Of a stretch of 64,000 nucleotides of DNA, positions 1 to 12,600 are shown piece after piece. This DNA comes from Enoplolaimus lenunculus (taxonomy: Eukaryota; Nematoda; Enoplea; Enoplida; Thoracostomopsidae). The notes beneath the pieces are model-generated. The model searched no databases. It was given only the letters and a program-made list of their open reading frames with translations, and was not told the DNA's origin. How positions within the stretch are numbered: position 1 is the first letter of the stretch; each line of letters opens with the position of its first letter. Both the position numbers and the translations under genes were made by a program. The stretch spans positions 1 to 64,000 of the forward strand of contig JASANG010000961.1 in NCBI GenBank assembly GCA_030248215.1. The letters run 5' to 3'.

Positions 1-110
1 TTCCTAACCATAAGCCAAAGCGTAAGCCAAGCAAAAAAATTAGTCTAAAGCTTAAGCTTTACTCTATTGCAGTCCCACAGAAAAACGTTCCGCCCCTGAT
101 CTTTACATCC
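1..110 (-). mobile_element. TTAGGC MITE, end at window edge
   Basis: Reads, in reverse, as the left end of the commonest MITE of this window: ATGTAAAGATCAGGGGCGGA, then the AAGCTTAAGCTTTAGAC block, then TTAGGC-like units. The rest lies outside the window. Confidence 0.7.
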
Positions 111-600
111 AGTTAATCTGTAAAATTTCCAAACTCAAAACGTTCGCTATCGGTCGAAAAATTGTGAATGTACCTTTTCTAGTCGGCGACTTTTAGACAG
201 GCAGGTACACCAGCGGGTCCATAGGTGGCGAAAAAGGCGTACACCGCCTGGTCGTCAGAATTTTTTTGCAGGTAAGATCGCCTACCTGCCGCTCACAATA
301 TTGGCACATATATAGCATACCGTAAAAATTGTGTTTCATAAAACTATTAGCTATCCCTCCGTGAGAAATTTTTGGATCGGCCCCTGGGTGGGGAATAACG
401 TTCAAAATCTATTTGCGCTCCCATTACGTTTGTGCCTTTACAGCTATTTTTCAGCCATTCTGTTTAAAATTTATAGATCGTAAAAATTAATAAGCTATTT
501 TGTTTAGTTGTCTATAATCCATGTGCGTTTGCTATGACAACAGCTTTTTGTTCGAAATTCATCAAGAATACAGCAGCAGAACAAACATGCATAGAGTGGT
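111..600. other. Gene-free stretch
   Basis: No exon, RNA gene or recognisable repeat seen. It lies 3' of the cysteine-rich gene between two TTAGGC MITEs. Confidence 0.4.
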
Positions 601-603
601 GTC

Positions 604-1607
604 TATGTAAAGATCAGGGACGGAACGTTTTTCTGTGAGACTGCAGTAGAGTAAAGCTTAAGCTTTAGACAAATTTTTGTGCTTGGTTTAGGCTTAGGCT
701 TAGGCAGGAATATGCTCATTCTTACGCTTAGGCTTAGGCTTAAGGCTTAGGTTTAGGCTTAGGAATATGCTCATTCTTACGCTTAGGCTTAGGCTTAGGT
801 TTAGGCTAAGGAATATGCTCATTCTTACGCTTAGGCTTAGGCTTACGGCTTAGGTTTAGGCTTAGGAATATGCTTATTCTTACGCTTAGGCTTAGGTTTA
901 GGCTTAGGAATATGCTCATTCTTACGCTTAGGCTTAGGCTTAAGGCTTAGGTTTAGGCTTAGGAATACGCTCATTCTTACGCTTAGGCTTAGGCTTAAGG
1001 CTTAGGTTTAGGCTTAGGAATACGCTCATTCTTACGCTTAGGCTTAGGCTTAAGGCTTAGGTTTAGGCTTAGGAATATGCTCATTCTTACGCTTAGGCTT
1101 AGGCTTAAGGCTTAGGTTTAGGCTTAGGAATACGCTCATTCTTACGCTTAGGCTTAGGCTTAAGGCTTAGGTTTAGGCTTAGGAATACGCTCATTCTTAC
1201 GCTTAGGCTTAGGCTTAAGGCTTAGGTTTAGGCTTAGGAATACGCTCATTCTTACGCTTAGGCTTAGGCTTAAGGCTTAGGTTTAGGCTTAGGAATATGC
1301 TCATTCTTACGCTTAGGCTTAGGCTTACGGCTTAGGTTTAGGCTTAGGAATATGCTCATTAGTACGCTTAGGCTTAGGCTTAGGCTTAAGGCTTAGGTTC
1401 AGGCTTAGGAATATGCTCATTAGTACGCTTAGGCTTAGGCTTAAGGCTTAGGTTTAGGCTTAGGAATATGATCATTAGTACGCTTAGGCTAAGGCTTAAG
1501 GCTTAGGTTTAGGCTTAGGAATATGCTCATTAGTACGCTTAGGCTTAGGCTTAGGCTTAGGAATATGCTTATAATACTGTTCCGCCCCTGGTCTTTATAT
1601 TGGCCGG
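604..1607 (+). mobile_element. TTAGGC MITE expanded by a minisatellite
   Basis: The left end ATGTAAAGATCAGGGACGGA pairs with a right end ACTGTTCCGCCCCTGGTCTT ending at TTGGCC. Between them lies a 55-bp tandem repeat that has grown the element to about 1 kb; sister copies are 170-350 bp. Confidence 0.75.
680..1563 (+). repeat. 55-bp minisatellite built from TTAGGC units
   Basis: About 16 units of AATATGCTCATTCTTACGC followed by TTAGGC, TTAGGC, TTAAGGC, TTAGGT and TTAGGC. Units vary at a few sites, for example TACGC for TATGC, and CATTAGTACGC in the right-hand units, which suggests local homogenisation in blocks. Confidence 0.9.
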
Positions 1608-1930
1608 TTCGTCGACGATAAACAACCTTTCTTGGGCTGGCAATCGAGTTTCGAACCTGTTTTAATTGCTCTTCATTGATGCTTTAGCAATAAACCAACA
1701 AAAGGAATAACCATGATTAACTCGACGGGATTTCAGTTCCTTCAAGTTTTTGTCTTAAAATTTAGTACTAAAATTGCGTTTGGCTTATCACTCAAATTTG
1801 CTGGTCAGCTTTTATCCGCTGTTAATTTTTTTATAGATCAGCCGCTGAGTTTGATGCCATTTTGTATATTTGAAGGATTTCTGCTGCTTGACTTCGGTGC
1901 AAGTCAATTGTTGTGGCACCTTTAAGGGAC
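1608..1930. other. Spacer between two TTAGGC MITEs
   Basis: No coding exon was supported. A 70-codon open frame here has no recognisable motif. Confidence 0.35.
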
Positions 1931-2266
1931 AGGCCAATGTAAAGAACAGGAGCGGAACAGTATTATAAGCATATTCCTAAGCCTTAGCGTAAGCCTAAGC
2001 GTAAGAATGAGCATATTCTAAAGCCTAAGCCTAAGCCTAAGCGTAAGAATGAGCATATTCTAAAGCCTAAGCCTAAGCCTAAGCGTAAGAATGAGCATAT
2101 TCTTAAGCCTAATAAAGCCTAAGCCTAAGCCTGAGCATAAGGAATGAACATATTCCTAAGCCTAACCCGAAGCCGAAGTCTAAGCCAAGCAAAAAATTAG
2201 TCTAAAGCTTAAGCTTACTCTTTTCTAGTCCCACAAAAAACGTTCCACTCCTGATCTTTACATGGA
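1931..2266 (-). mobile_element. TTAGGC MITE
   Basis: Starts GGCCAATGTAAAGAACAGG and ends GATCTTTACATGGACC, the reverse complement of the left end. The interior is CCTAAG repeats interrupted by GAATGAGCATATTC. Confidence 0.75.
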
Positions 2267-2636
2267 CCAAGGGGCGGATACGCCCCGTTTGTTGCAACGA
2301 TGAATCAATGAGTCCAGTGAATATTTGCATGCCTCAATTGCACTCGAACAAATCTAAAGCATATATTTATATATACTTCAACATCTTTGTTATTTCTATC
2401 GCTGTCCGTTTCCGTTTATCGCATATGTAGTAGACACGACACTAATTTAGTCATATCGCCAATATGGCTAGCCGTGGTACAAATTTGCAGTGGCTAGCCA
2501 CCGTAGCAAAGGTCCCTGATTGGTCAGACAATAGATAACCAGTTTACCACCCTCTGTAGCAAAGGTTCCTCGACATTCAGGTGATTATTTGTAAACCAAT
2601 CAAAAGCAGTTGCTGCGGTATAGCCAGTCACTGCAA

Positions 2637-2762
2637 TAACGAGCCATAGATTGAGTTTTATTGACTCGACTCAGAATTCTAAGTTCTGCAAAGTCCTAAC
2701 TCAGACTGAGGGATTCAACTCATTCTTCTGAGTTAAAATCAACTCACTGGGATGCAGTGGTA
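2637..2762 (+). repeat. Half of an ACTGTAAATT foldback element
   Basis: Contains ACTCAGAATTCTAAGTTCTG and a terminal CAACTCACTGGGATG, the motif set of the better-preserved copies at 11509-11755 and 31769-32022. The outer end is diverged. Confidence 0.5.
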
Positions 2763-3051
2763 ATGTAAATTACAAAAGCAGTTAGCTTTGGTTATAAAAT
2801 TTGAATTTTTCGTAGTTTATATAAATACAAGCGACAAAGCCTTAAAAATCCAAACTGAAATTTTAGTTGTGTTTTAAATGAATTTCAGTACTGGCACCTT
2901 TGCTGAATTTTAGTAGTTGTCTTTAGTGCCATGAATCTAACAGTAAAACGGTAAAACGAAGCTTATTAAAACACTGTTGAGCTTAAAGTTTTCGTTCATA
3001 TACACGATACCCATTGTAGTAGTCTAAAGCCTATTTCTAAGGCAAACCGAC

Positions 3052-3262
3052 CCATGTAAAGATCAGCAACGGAACGTTTTTCTGCTGGACTGCCATAGAG
3101 TAAACTTTTAAGCTTTAGACTAATTTCTTGCTTGGCTTAGGCTTAGGTTTAGGGTTAAGAATAAACTCAGTCTTACGCTTAGGCTTAGGCTTAGGCTTAG
3201 TCTAAGGCTTAGGAATATGTCTTATACACTACTATAACGGCCCTGTTCATTACATTTGTCGT
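3052..3262 (+). mobile_element. TTAGGC MITE, diverged right end
   Basis: The left end CCCATGTAAAGATCAGC is followed by the AAGCTTTAGAC block and TTAGGC units. The right end ACTATAACGGCCCTGTTCAT matches the ATGTATAGAACAGGGCC subfamily, so the two ends come from different subfamilies. Confidence 0.6.
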
Positions 3263-3722
3263 TAGGCCTTAGTTTAACTTTAACTGTAACTGTACACTAA
3301 CTAAGCCAAAACCGAAGCAAAGTATAGTCTAAAGTCTATTAGTATATTTAAGTTTATACAGCACTCTCGTAAAAGGTATATGGACCCTCTTTGGCAACAG
3401 GATTTAGAATTTGTCAAGTAGAGCACGGGTTATATACTCTAAACTCCTGATGACGACCACGATTGCGGTTCAAAGAAATTGCAGGCTGTCTGCTCTAACC
3501 GGTACGTATTTTCTTCTTCTCACATAAATTCTCCCAGCCACAACAAACCTAAGCCTATGCCTAAAACCTAAGGGTTGCGCTATGCTTAATGTCCGGCGTC
3601 CGTACGGTGCCGTCCGTCACTGCGCGTCGTTCGAACGGCGCCGTCCGCCACCGTTCGTACCATTCGTTATTGTACGTGAGTTATTTGCGTACCATAGCGC
3701 GCGGTGATGGACGACGCCGTAC

Positions 3723-3925
3723 GGCGCCGTACGGGTGACGCACGGCGACGGACGGTGCCCTACGGTGATGCATTGTGACGGACGGTGCCGTACGGGTGAC
3801 GCACGGCGACGGACGGTGCCCTACGGTGATGCATTGTGACGGACGGTGCCGTACGGGTGACGCACGGCGACGGACGGTGCCCTACGGTGATGCATTGTGA
3901 CGGACGGTGCCGTACGGGTGACGAT
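3723..3925 (+). repeat. 60-bp GC-rich minisatellite
   Basis: Just over three near-identical units containing GACGGACGGTGCCGTACGGG and TACGGTGATGCATTGTGACG, within a GC-rich block (3590-3950) rich in CGTACGG-type words. It stands out against the AT-rich surroundings. Confidence 0.9.
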
Positions 3926-4089
3926 CGGCGCCGAACGTCAACAAAAGTACAGCCCAACCCTAAGGCTGGAGCCTAAGACAATAGCTTGAGACAAAACTTA
4001 AGCGTGTGAAACTGGAATATTATATAAATACTGCGGCTGAGAACTTTCGCCTTCTATGAGATTAAAGATACTAAATGAGAATTTTTCCA

Positions 4090-4344
4090 TTAACCCCTTC
4101 TCACATAAATAATTTCAATTTCATTAATTTTAAGGTAAGATTCGATCCCCAGAAGCGCGGATGCGAGCCGTCTACGACGCCCGCTGAGCTATAGCAGTTT
4201 GACGCTGGAGCCCGAGGGGGCACTCACGTCTTGTGGAGATTGTGCACTGCGCATATATTTTAGAATTGTTTAAACACTGTTCACAGTGTCTATATTGCTC
4301 CTATTTATAGTTGCTCATAGTATACCCTAAGAATGAAAGAGTAA
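4090..4344 (-). mobile_element. TTAA-flanked MITE with internal tRNA-like segment
   Basis: Begins TTAACCCCTTCTCACATAAA; the right end is diverged. On the minus strand, TATAGCTCAGCGGGCGTCGT resembles a tRNA A box region and GGGGATCGAATC a B box. Sister copies are at 16198-16468 and 18389-18670. TTAA plus CCCTTT ends are the pattern of piggyBac-like elements. Confidence 0.65.
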
Positions 4345-4749
4345 ACACTGGTGTATAGGCAACTAAACAAGTTCCCACCACCAATGTCTTGACTCCTAAA
4401 ATTCACACTGTGACGCTTGAATGCATTCAATTCTTGATTCGTACAGCGTCGACGCAGCAAACTTTGTGCAATTAGTAGCAATTGCAATATCGCACGACAC
4501 ACATTGGCTCTGTGCAGTTTTAACGTTTCGCTGACACGACCAGTACAGTGACCCTGAAAGACAGGATTTCATTTATGCCGGAAAATATAATCTCGTATGA
4601 ACGCATATTTGTTGGTCTACAAGCCCATAGCCAGCTCATTTTGCTAGAAGGACGCTAAACATGTTTCAGGATTGGCCTACAAAGCGTTTTTGGTGACTTA
4701 AGGTTGAAAATTTTCTAGGGTATGGGCAAAATTGGGACTGAGATATGAG

Positions 4750-4897
4750 CGGATTTCATTCCAGATGAGTTGATTAATTAACTCAGAATGCGTTCAGTCA
4801 ATTCCGAATTCTGAGATGTGAAAGACCGAATTAAAAACTCAGGTGTCTGAGTGGACTCAACTCATTCTGAATTAAAATCAACTAACGGCAATTTACA
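4750..4897 (+). repeat. ACTGTAAATT-type foldback element, partial
   Basis: Contains GAGTTGATTAATTAACTCAG, AATTCTGAGATGTGAAAG and GACTCAACTCATTCTGAATT. Its outer ends are worn. Confidence 0.5.
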
Positions 4898-4904
4898 GTG
4901 TTGG

Positions 4905-5020
4905 AACGTTTTACGGTAAGGCTGTGACAAGTGTTATGGTAGGGCTAACTCATGACAATTTTGAAAATTGACACATTCTAACCCTACCTTATCGTGTTTT
5001 CGGTGGCATTTTATTGTGAC
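4905..5020 (+). repeat. Fragment of a GGTTAAC-type MITE
   Basis: Shares TGACAATTTTGAAAATTGAC and AACCCTACCTTATCGTGTTT with the complete element at 15666-15951. Confidence 0.5.
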
Positions 5021-5033
5021 CGATGCCCTGAGC

Positions 5034-6170
5034 CGGCCTATGTAAAGATCAAAGCGGAACGTTTTTCTGCGGTACTGCAATAAAGTAAGCTTAAGCTTTA
5101 GACTATTTTTACAAAGTCTTACGCTAAGGTTATGGGTCATCCACGTAATACTGTCTACGCTACTGTAAAAAATTGTCCACACCCCTGGTTTCAAGGGCTG
5201 GAAAAAACGACATTGTTCTTACGATGTTAAGACTTTACACAAGGTGTACCTAGCTAGTTTGTTTTGGCAGTAGTCCCTTCGAAGGGACTAAGGACAAATT
5301 AGACACTGTCTGGACACAGTGTCTGACATCGGGACGTCCGAAAAAGAGCTTGTTGACAGTCCACAGCCCGTAACCAGGGCTTGTTTTAAAAACGTTGCAG
5401 TGTTCTAAAAAATTTGCTTTCTTAAAAATTAACTGCAACCAGTAATTTTTAAAAGAGGGGGCAGGAAGGTTTTTGCCGGTAAAAGGTAACCTGTAAGAGA
5501 ACGTCCCGCCCCATTCAAGCAGAGCAGGTTAGAATATAATAACTCTGGTATACCAGAAAGTTAAACCCCGGTGTCCCTGTCTAAAACAAACTTTGTCGGG
5601 CCGGGTGTGGGGGGGGGCGGCGGCTGGGGTGTAAATATATAGCTCCGGAACCCTACACTGTTGTCCCCCAGGGGAGGACGGGCGAGTGGGAACCCTTTAA
5701 CGTCGCACACCAAGCCCAACGGCAGTTGCACTTTTCTTTCGCCCGTGGTTGCGGCATACTCAATATTAAGCTCTACAATAGTCCCTTCAGACAGACTCTG
5801 TAAAACAGAGTCCCTTGAAACAGACTCTTTAGATGACTAAACAGAGTCTGTTCTGACAGACTCGGGACAAAACAGTTGTCCTTCATATGACGCATCGACA
5901 GTGTAGCATGGGTATGGACGGCAATGTGACAAAGCATAGGCTGTTTAGAGGGTATGCGAGTTGTCTGGAAGGTCTATACAGGATATGGGTGATATTTGGA
6001 CATGTCATATAGTAACACTACAACTACAAAGTGAGGGGCTCGTAAGTGGGGACAATTTTTTACAGTAGCGTAGACAGTATAACGTGGATGACCCATTAGA
6101 CAAAGACTAACGTATAAGATAAGTCTTACGCTTTAGGCTTATACTTAGGATTTAGAAATATACTAGCCAA
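5034..6170 (+). mobile_element. TTAGGC MITE split by a nested element
   Basis: The left end GGCCTATGTAAAGATCAAAG runs to 5132. TTAGGC-like material resumes after 6098. The 1 kb between them is the element at 5133-6095. Confidence 0.6.
5133..6095. mobile_element. PIF/Harbinger-like non-autonomous element nested in a MITE
   Basis: The 5' end TGGGTCATCCACGTAATACT and the 3' end are near-perfect inverted repeats of about 46 bp (the 3' end reads in reverse TGGGTCATCCACGTTATACT). The element is flanked by TTA at 5130-5132 and 6096-6098. A 3-bp TTA/TAA duplication with GGG-type ends is the PIF/Harbinger habit. The interior has no transposase and includes short palindromic blocks such as CAGACTCTGTAAAACAGAGT. 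Confidence 0.7.
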
Positions 6171-6363
6171 TGTTAATTTAAGGGGCGTAACAGTAGATTA
6201 AGCGTATTCCTAAGCCTTAAAGCCTAAGCCTAAGCGTTGCAAAAACGAATTCCTAAGCCTAAGCCTAAGCCTGAGCCTAAGCGAAAAACCGTATTCTACA
6301 ATCTAAACCTACTATTTTATAGTCCCACCAGAAACCGGGACGCCCCTTAAAGTAACATGTGCC
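6166..6363 (-). mobile_element. TTAGGC MITE, GTTACTTTTAGGGGCG subfamily
   Basis: Starts GCCAATGTTAATTTAAGGGG and ends GACGCCCCTTAAAGTAACAT. The interior is CCTAAG repeats. It ends about 90 bp from the thyroglobulin exon, with a further MITE end (GGCCCTGTTCTATAAATTGA) between. Confidence 0.7.
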
Positions 6364-6455
6364 AATATACTAATGCCACTGTCACGGCCCTGTTCTATAA
6401 ATTGACCATTTTGCTGGTGAAAAAGTTTAAGTGGATACTGCGGTAGGAAAATTAC

Positions 6456-6680
6456 CTCGAATCGTTTTGCAATCAGGCATTTTGTTTGCTGCCGCAACAA
6501 AAGAGCCTGGTATAGTTTCACCGGTGGATGCATAGACGCACCAGCAAAATTTAGTCACTGGATGACACTGACGCATTTGATAGTTTCCTCTCTCGTCACA
6601 TTTGGGAATAAAAGGATCGTTGCTTGAGTTGGACTGAGTCTCGCTTATTGCAAGTAGCCGAGATGAACGCTGTGCGCATA
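6456..6680 (-). CDS. Exon 14: thyroglobulin type-1 domain
   Basis: It begins CAQRSS, followed by a spacer and CDERGNYQMRQCHP, FCWCVY and NKMPDC. This is the order C, C-D-E-x-G-x-Y, QC, CWCV and a final Cys of the thyroglobulin type-1 family. The domain fills the whole exon, phase 1 to phase 1, as is usual for shuffled extracellular modules. The family includes inhibitors of papain-like proteases; whether this copy inhibits anything is unknown. Confidence 0.9.
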
Positions 6681-9600
6681 CTAAAACCGATACAATTTTA
6701 ATAGATGAAACGCTCACCATCAATGGCGGATCCATAGTGGGCCACCCCGGCCGTGCCCCCCCCAACAGCATCTGACAAAAATTATATAGTGTCAATTGCT
6801 GTTCTACGCTGTTTATTTCTCTGTTTTATACACAATACTATAACCACGCTTAAAGTTTCGAACTCACCTTTGTTTGGCCCTTGAGACATTTATGCGCTAC
6901 AATTAGGGATAATAGACATTTATGAACTCTAACAATGGTTTAAGGACTCTATCCGCTTACGGACTCTTATTAGGAATACGGACTCCTATTAATTGGGACT
7001 CAAAATGGGGTCCCCCTCTTATTTGGGTCACTATAGTATGGGTCAAAAATAAGTTTATTACCTGTAAAATTTTGCCCCCCCCCCATTTTGAGATCCTGGA
7101 TTTGCCACTGCTCACCATACGTATTTTGGACACTGTTTCATCTGATTTTTTGTGCATTTCTATGTCATTTTATGTAAATAATGATAGCACAACAAACTAC
7201 AATCCAAAAGAATTATGACCAGTGTGGGCGTAACAGTAGTATATGTATATTCCTAATCCTAAGCCTAAGCAAAAAATAATCTAAAGTTTAATGGACGCCT
7301 AAAACTTGTACTTTAACTCAAAAGCAGTATCTCAGCATAAAACCTATTGCTATGCGCATCGTCTGACCCATAATATAATAAGTTAAATTGATTTTTGTCA
7401 CAATTTGTAGCCCATAAGCTCTAGACTTAGGATTAGGGTTACGAATATGCTTATACTACTGTTACGTCCCTGTTCTGTACATTGGCCCAATTTGTCACTG
7501 AGCAAATATTACTGTAAGTTAAGCTTACATCCATTTGATGTTCCGCGAATTTTGTCGCTAAGTTCAAAGAATAACGGATCTGAAATAGATTTTTGATAAA
7601 TTGCAAATTAAGCATAAAAACGTATATCTTATGAATAATTTCATTCTAAAGAAAACATTGCTTCATAACCGGCCAATGTAAGGGGCGTATCTGCTGATTA
7701 AGTGTATTCCTAAGCCTAAGCCTAAGCTTAAGCCTAAGCGTTGCAAAAGTGTGTTCCTAAGCCTAAGCCTAAGCCTAAGCGTTGCAAAAGCGTATTCCTA
7801 AGCCCAAGCCTAAAGCGTTGCAAAAATTTATTCCTAAGCCTATGCCTAAGCAAAAAAATGTAGCCTAGAATCTAAACCTACTGTTTTATGGACCCACCAG
7901 AAACCTGGACGCCTCTTAATAAAGTAACATGGGCCACCAGACCAATAAGTAAAATTTATATAAATTTCGAAATTTTAAAGCTGAAAGCTTTTGACTCGTT
8001 CGCTGATGAATATATTCTATTTCATCTGACATCTAAAATATTAAGCTAGGGCCTAACGATTTTTTGCTGCGAGAACTTGCAGGTGCAACTTGCACTTGCA
8101 ATTTTTTCCAAAATCCCATTCGAAAAACTTGCAGCTGCAAATAATTCATTAAACATCAAAGCTGGGAATTTCGTTCACGTGTGTGAATAAACATGCAAGT
8201 TCATTGAAATTATTGCAGCCGCTTTCTCATTGGCTGATGAAAAAAATACAAATTCTACGTGCAATTTGCAGCTGCAAATTTTCGCAGCAAAAACTTGCAC
8301 GTGAATAGGGCTTTAGCGATAGGTTTTCAAACCGACGAACATCTGTAATTGCAGATCTTAGAATTGCGACAGAAGAAGGGCAAATCAAAACGCGAACAAT
8401 GTGCTGAATTCCAAACCAAACCATGCGCTATCCCCAAAGTTACAGGGTATATAACAAACTGGTGGTAGGTGCTACACACATTTGAGAATGTGGGCTCTGG
8501 ACTGCACACCGGACTTGTATCAAATTTCGGCCCATGTAAATATCAGGGGCGGAACGTTTTTCTGTGGGACTGCAATGGAGTAAGCTTAAGCTTTAGACTA
8601 TATTTTTGCTTGGTTAGGCTTAGGCTTAGGCTTACGCTTTGGAATAAACTCATCCTTACGTTTTGCTTAGACTTACGCATAGGCTTAGGTTTAGGCTTAA
8701 TCTTAGGCTTAAGCTTAAACTTGAGAATATGTTCATTGTTACGCTTAGGCTTAGGCGTAGAAATATGCTTATAATACTATTCCGACCCAGTTGTTTACAT
8801 TTACCCAAATTTCTTAATAAATAATAAATTTTGATTAAATTTAAAGTTTAAAATTTCAATTTTACTTCCGTTATTGCATTGGTCAGACTGTATACACTGT
8901 TCAAACGTATCAAACGTAGCAATATCCGCCAAGCACCACGGATGCCGACATTTACGACACTTTTTGATAGATGGACACTGATAGTAGACTTTAGATTTCG
9001 TAGCTATAAAAGCACTGGAAATTCGAAAACGCCTGGTACAATTTTATGCGGTACGTAGACACTATTAATTGTTCAGACACTGTCCGAAAGGAGTCGGAAC
9101 ATAAGGTAAAAATGGTTGTGCTATAGTTTTCGGTACCGTGCATAGTGGGACATTACCCGCGGTGACCCGAGCGTACCCGCAAGTAAACGTGGGTCGGGTA
9201 AAGAATTTGAGGCGCGGGTATACCATAGGGTATTAAAGATTTTTATCACGCGGGTAAAATGTTTATAATTTTTGCCGGCGGTAAACTTTTAAGGTATGGA
9301 AAACCTACGCTATTGTCTGTTTTATTTCTGGTCAGGTACAGTCCATGCTTTATTTAGCTGGGTTTGAAATTTAGTTGTTTCTAGTCAAATTTCATTTGTA
9401 AAATTCATTGAAGCTGTATCGCAAAACTTCGTTAAAGCGCAAATCACCAGCGATCTTTAATATACTGGTTTGACTTCAGGTGTGTGAAACGGGTGGGTCG
9501 TGGGTAGATCTTTTTGGGGTTCGGGGGAATTTGGCAGCGAGAATCCCCAAGACGACGAACAGTATTGCCGCCGCCCGCGCCCCGCCCATAAGCATATTCC

Positions 9601-12600
9601 TAAGCCTAAGCCTAAGCCTAAGCCTAAGCCAAAACCTAAGCACAAGAATGAGCATATTTCTAAGCCTAAGCCTAAGCCTTAGCCAAGCAAAAAATAAGTC
9701 TAAAGCTTATGCTTACTCTATTCTAGTACCACAGTAAACTCTCCGCCCCTGATCTTTGTATATGCAGTACGCCACCCTCAAGGTTGCGCTGTATATGCAG
9801 TACGCCACACTCAGGGTTGCGCTGTATATGCAGTACGCCACCCTCAGGGTTGCGCTGTATATGCAGTACGCCACCCTCAGGGTTGCGCTGTATATGCAGT
9901 ACGCCACCGTCAGGGTTGCGCTGTATATGCAGTACGCCAGTGTTCGTCGGGTTGCGCTGTATATTCAGTACGCCACCCTCAGGGTTGCGCTGTATATGCA
10001 GTACGCCACCCTCAGGGTTGCGCTGTATATGCAGTACGCCACCCTCAGCGTTGCGCTGTATATGCAGTACGCCACCGTCAGGGTTGCGCTGTATATGCAG
10101 TACGCCATTGTTCGTCACCGTGCGTTTTGTCCAAAAATTTTTTTCACCTGAGGGTGGCGCTATACTTGTGGTGCGGCGCTGTGCGTAGCCGTCCGTCGCT
10201 TACGGCGACACACGACGACGTGCAGCGACCGCTGACAGTAAAAATTTTAAAATGTATAACGCCACCCTTAGAGCTGCAGTAAAGTTTACTGTAGTGTGAG
10301 ACATCAGCTACGCCATCGTATACCGCGACTCGGTAGTACACTACTTAAAGTGCAACGCCGTCCGGAGCGGAACGGCCCCCGACGGCGTTGCAAATTGATA
10401 CGCTGTGCCATGCGCCAACACAATTGAGTTACGGTGCGGTGCTGGGCAACACCGGATGTTGATGGACGGCGACGGACGCTGTCGGACGTCATAAAAAGCA
10501 TGCCGCCACACTTAACAGTGGCGCTATACTTGTGATGCGAACGGTGCCGGACGACGTCGCATTTCTAAACTTATTTGTCTTGCCTCAATACTACTGTTAC
10601 GACCCTGTTCTATACATTTGCCTCATTTATTATTTTCTACAGTAGGGTGTACGTTAAATAGAATTGTTTAAGACTTTACCTTCATCACAGCTGTTTTCAC
10701 ACTGCTTTTTGGTCTCAAAAATCAAATCTGACGGGATGCATTTCAGTTGAGAACAGGAAAAACAGTTTCCTTGAACGCATTTGAACGCTTGTTTCAGCTC
10801 CGGGTCGTCGTTTCGAACCAGTTGACCTAAAAATTACAGATTTAAATTGGTTTAAAGTTTAACCATTAATTTTGTCTACGCTTCATAATAAACGACTATT
10901 CAAACCAGGGCAGCTGTTGTTGTGCTAATAACAAGTATTTGTTGTATACACTGCAAAAAATGGTGAGTCAAATTGGCTCTATCCGAAATAGACTCTACGG
11001 GACTACATAAACTGAGTCAAATTCGACTCTACCAGAGTCAAACCAGGACAGCTGTTGTGCTGATGATAAGTATTTGTAGTATACACTGCAAAAATGGTGA
11101 GTCAAATTGGCTTTATCCGAAATAGTCTCTACGGCACTACATAAACAAAGTCAAATTGGAATCCGCCAGAGTCAAACGTGTGAATTAGTAAGTCGCATTT
11201 GACTCCGGTAGAGTCGAATTTGACTCAGTTTGTGTAGTCCCGTAGAGCCTATTTCGGAGAGAGTCAATTTACTCACCATGTTTTGCAGTGTATTTTCTTA
11301 ATAGATAATCTTGAAAATTAATTATTCAAAATAAAATCTTGCCTATATTCAAACGAAAATATTTATTCAACAGTAACTGGGACGGCGACGTGGATTGGTG
11401 TTAGGTACATGTTCGATATACTCAAAATAATTTTTTCTGCAGTTAGGTACAATATATACTGGTCATCAGAGGTCTAAAAATAGCAACCCAATATTTCGCA
11501 GCACACTGTAAATTCCAATGAGTTGATTAATCATCTCAGAGAGAGAATTAGTTATTCGTGGTTATTTCTGAGTAACAAAAGTAAATATTAATTCACTCTA
11601 CGCTAATTTATTTGCGGATGAGTTGATTAATTAACTCAGAATGAGTGCAAACAATTTGCAATTCTGAGTTCTGAAACACCGTAATTCAGAGCTCACTCTT
11701 CTGAGTGGATTCAACTCGTTTTGAGTTAAAATCAATTCACTGAAATTTACAGTGCAGGTCGCTTGATTTTTATTATTCAATAATGACATAGCTAGCGTAT
11801 TATGACGCGCTTGGATTTTTTAGCATTAAGCTACGTTACTTTATACAGCTATGGTAAAATATAATCTTTACCATAGCTTTTGGGCTATAATCAACCTGTA
11901 CTTAATAATCAATGTCTAGTCTTTGTCTTAGACATTGGGCAAAGATCAAAAAGGCTTTATAACACTGCGTGGGTTAAGTGCCTAGACCGGCCTTAGCTAC
12001 ATTTAGTTTGGTTTAATTGTTGGGTAATTTTTGAGAATAAATCCTCCGCTGTAAATTCCAGTGAGCTGATTTTAACTGAGAATGAGTTGAATCCAGTCGG
12101 AAGTCCGTGCTCGGAATTAGGTCTTTCAAAACTCAGAAATCTGAATAAAACTCAACCGAAATTAAATCAGCTCAGAGCGAGTTAATATTTCCTGTGATTA
12201 ACTTTCGTATTAACCAGAAATTAGTACTTTTCTCTCTGAGTTGATTGTTCAACTCACTGGTACTTTTAGCGCGAAAATATTAAACATTGTTTGAAACTTT
12301 TATACTTCAATATCCGTTTACTGTTTAAGACATACGAATAGATCGCATCCGACAACTGGTCAACCGGACGCATTCAGCTTCAGTTGAATATGGAACGAAG
12401 TTTGATCGACATTGAAATGTGAAACACGGAGTACAGTACGGAGACTGTCTGTCAGTAATACATTGGTACCGGGCAACTGTGATTGATACTGAAAACGCGA
12501 AATCTGTCGGAAATCTATGGCCAAATCCTCACATCAACCCAGTGCTCGTATTCTCAAATGTGTGTAGCAGCTATTACTAGTTGGTGATAGGTTTTGTAAC

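Noticed and set aside
680-1563. CRISPR-like regular spacing of repeats
   Set aside because: The 55-bp units have no unique spacers, and the sequence is eukaryotic. It is a minisatellite.
4130-4200. A functional tRNA gene
   Set aside because: The A- and B-box words are present, but acceptor and anticodon stems do not pair well and the segment recurs inside MITEs.
6375-6420. A separate MITE next to the thyroglobulin exon
   Set aside because: Only one end (GGCCCTGTTCTATAAATTGA) is visible, so it is mentioned as a fragment and not listed as an element.
6922-7218. 98-codon plus-strand frame
   Set aside because: Lies in an intron of the cysteine-rich gene and has neither homology nor splice support.
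9480-9737. Ser-Leu and Lys-Pro repeat frames
   Set aside because: TTAGGC MITE core translated in two frames.
9713-10188. Four overlapping frames of over 60-130 residues on both strands, including a Cys-rich one
   Set aside because: All come from the 33-bp minisatellite, whose length is divisible by three, so frames stay open without coding.
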